A program made the position numbers and the translations under genes. The notes under the pieces are model-generated. The model ran no database searches. It had not been told where the DNA came from and worked only from the letters and a program-made list of their open reading frames with translations. Shown here one piece after another: positions 63,159 to 64,000 of a stretch of 64,000 bases of DNA. The DNA is taken from positions 62,001-126,000 of the forward strand of contig JAMCRJ010000025.1 of the NCBI GenBank assembly GCA_023381645.1, in the 5' to 3' direction. Each line of letters starts with the position of its first letter. Within the stretch, counting starts at the first letter, position 1. The DNA is from Gammaproteobacteria bacterium (GTDB lineage Bacteria > Pseudomonadota > Gammaproteobacteria > Acidithiobacillales > Acidithiobacillaceae).

Positions 63159-64000
63159 CTGTGCTCGAAATCCCCCTCTCGGACCCGGACATCAGCACTG
63201 GCGAACTGGAGGCCGTAGAGGCGGTATTGCGTTCCACCCGCATCAGCGCCGGGGAACAGGTGGAGGCCTTCGAAGCGGCGTTTGCTGCCTATCATGGGCG
63301 GCGCTACGCCGTTGCCGTCGCCAGTCCCACCCTGGCGTTGATGCTCTGTCTGCGTGCCTACGAAATCACGGCGGGCGATGAAGTCATTCTCTCGCCCTAT
63401 AGCTGGTGGCAGATCGGGCATGCCCTCGCGTGGTACGGGGTTCAGCCGGTATTCGCGGATATCGACTACTACTCCGGCACGATCTCCCCCAAAGGGGCTG
63501 AGACCCTGATCACGGAGAAAACCGGGGCGATCCTCGCCGCCAATATCAAGGGGCATCCCGCCTTCTGGCAGGAACTGCGCACGATGGCCAACGAAAATGG
63601 CCTGATTCTGCTGGAAGATTCGACGGAGGCCATCGGCTCCCGTTATCAGGACACACTGGTCGGCAGCTTTGGAGACAGCGCTATTTTTGCCTTTGCCCAG
63701 CCCTCTGCCCTGGTCTGTGGTGAAGGTGCCATGATCGTCACGGACGATACCGAAACCGTCAGCCGTCTGCGCCAATATCGCGCGCGGGGCATCAGGGAGC
63801 GGGGCTCGGTGGTGGCGCCTACCCGTCCACCCCTGCAGGCGGAAATGAGCGATATTCAGGCCGCCATAGGGCTGGTCCAGCTTGCTCGTCTGGACGGCAT
63901 TCTGCAACGCCGACAGCAGGTGGAAGCGCTTTACTTCGAGTACATGAAGTCCTTTGAAGGGATCAAGGATCCCTACCATGGGCCGGATGCCACCGCGGTG
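63155..64000 (+). CDS. DegT/DnrJ/EryC1-family protein lacking the PLP lysine (3' cut by window)
   Basis: The first 282 residues of a DegT-fold (aspartate aminotransferase type I) protein are present: IPLSDPDISTGELEAVEAVL, a glycine-poor AVAVASPTLALMLCLRAY (normally NGTxAL), DEVILSPYSWWQIGHAL, LLEDSTEAIGSRY and GSFGDSAIFAFAQPSALVCG followed by EGAMIVTDD. In active members the segment before GEGG reads F-S-F-H-x-x-K; here the lysine position is serine (S184), so the usual internal aldimine cannot form. It may act on a PMP-type or non-catalytic mechanism. The frame is open to base 64000. Confidence 0.85.
   Translation, partial: MTVLEIPLSDPDISTGELEAVEAVLRSTRISAGEQVEAFEAAFAAYHGRRYAVAVASPTLALMLCLRAYEITAGDEVILSPYSWWQIGHALAWYGVQPVFADIDYYSGTISPKGAETLITEKTGAILAANIKGHPAFWQELRTMANENGLILLEDSTEAIGSRYQDTLVGSFGDSAIFAFAQPSALVCGEGAMIVTDDTETVSRLRQYRARGIRERGSVVAPTRPPLQAEMSDIQAAIGLVQLARLDGILQRRQQVEALYFEYMKSFEGIKDPYHGPDATAV

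Overview
The window looks like a chromosomal segment of an acidophilic, iron/sulfur-oxidising chemolithoautotroph of the Acidithiobacillus type. This is inferred from the nif/fix gene order, the CbbY-like phosphatase and the resemblance of the nitrogenase proteins to that genus; no 16S gene is present to prove it. About four fifths of the window is a diazotrophy island, entered through an ordinary housekeeping stretch.

Housekeeping (1-11265): end of dnaE, accA, tilS, a dihydroorotase, dksA, a CbbY-like phosphatase, a Fur-family regulator broken at a 9-G tract, bcp, a PIN-PhoH ATPase and speA. Leftward fix operon (11230-16260): fixABCX (electron bifurcation to ferredoxin), a thioredoxin-like [2Fe-2S] ferredoxin, a TPR-like protein and a hypothetical gene. 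Rightward uptake operon (16930-29561): group II-like truncated globin, TonB-dependent receptor, exbB, exbD, tonB, second globin, BtuF/MolA-like binding protein, FecCD-type permease, ATPase, second TonB-dependent receptor, a modA-like remnant, second binding protein and second permease. Then, leftward: a decayed CDF transporter-NifX fusion, an OprD-like porin and a ModA/WtpA-like binding protein.

Nif core (33178-64000): a leftward operon nifIscA-nifU-nifS-nifV-cysE/nifP-nifW-SagB-type nitroreductase-rhodanese/ankyrin-fmdB-small gene; a leftward operon nifHDK-two FeSII-like ferredoxins-nifEN-nifX-DUF269-DUF683-fdxB-nifQ-unknown; a rightward operon receiver-like gene-draT-draG-nifA; and a rightward operon nifB-fdxN-iscA-like-small gene-TPR-LRV Fe-S protein-two nifZ-like genes-second nifS-nifT-small gene-DegT-like gene, cut by the window end.

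Sigma-54 (-24/-12) promoters with TGT-N10-ACA NifA boxes precede fixA, the globin/TonB operon, nifIscA-U-S, nifH and nifB. A sigma-54 site also precedes the receiver-draTG-nifA operon and shares the nifH boxes. NifA has the complete Cys-X11-Cys-X19-Cys-X4-Cys pattern of oxygen-sensitive NifA, and there is no nifL. The most interesting reading is that the globin/TonB/MolABC-like operon is a NifA-controlled metal (probably molybdenum) acquisition system co-expressed with two globins: it carries a modA remnant and sits beside a ModA/WtpA-like gene with a ModE-like palindrome. This is inference; the sequence directly shows the promoter, boxes and gene content.
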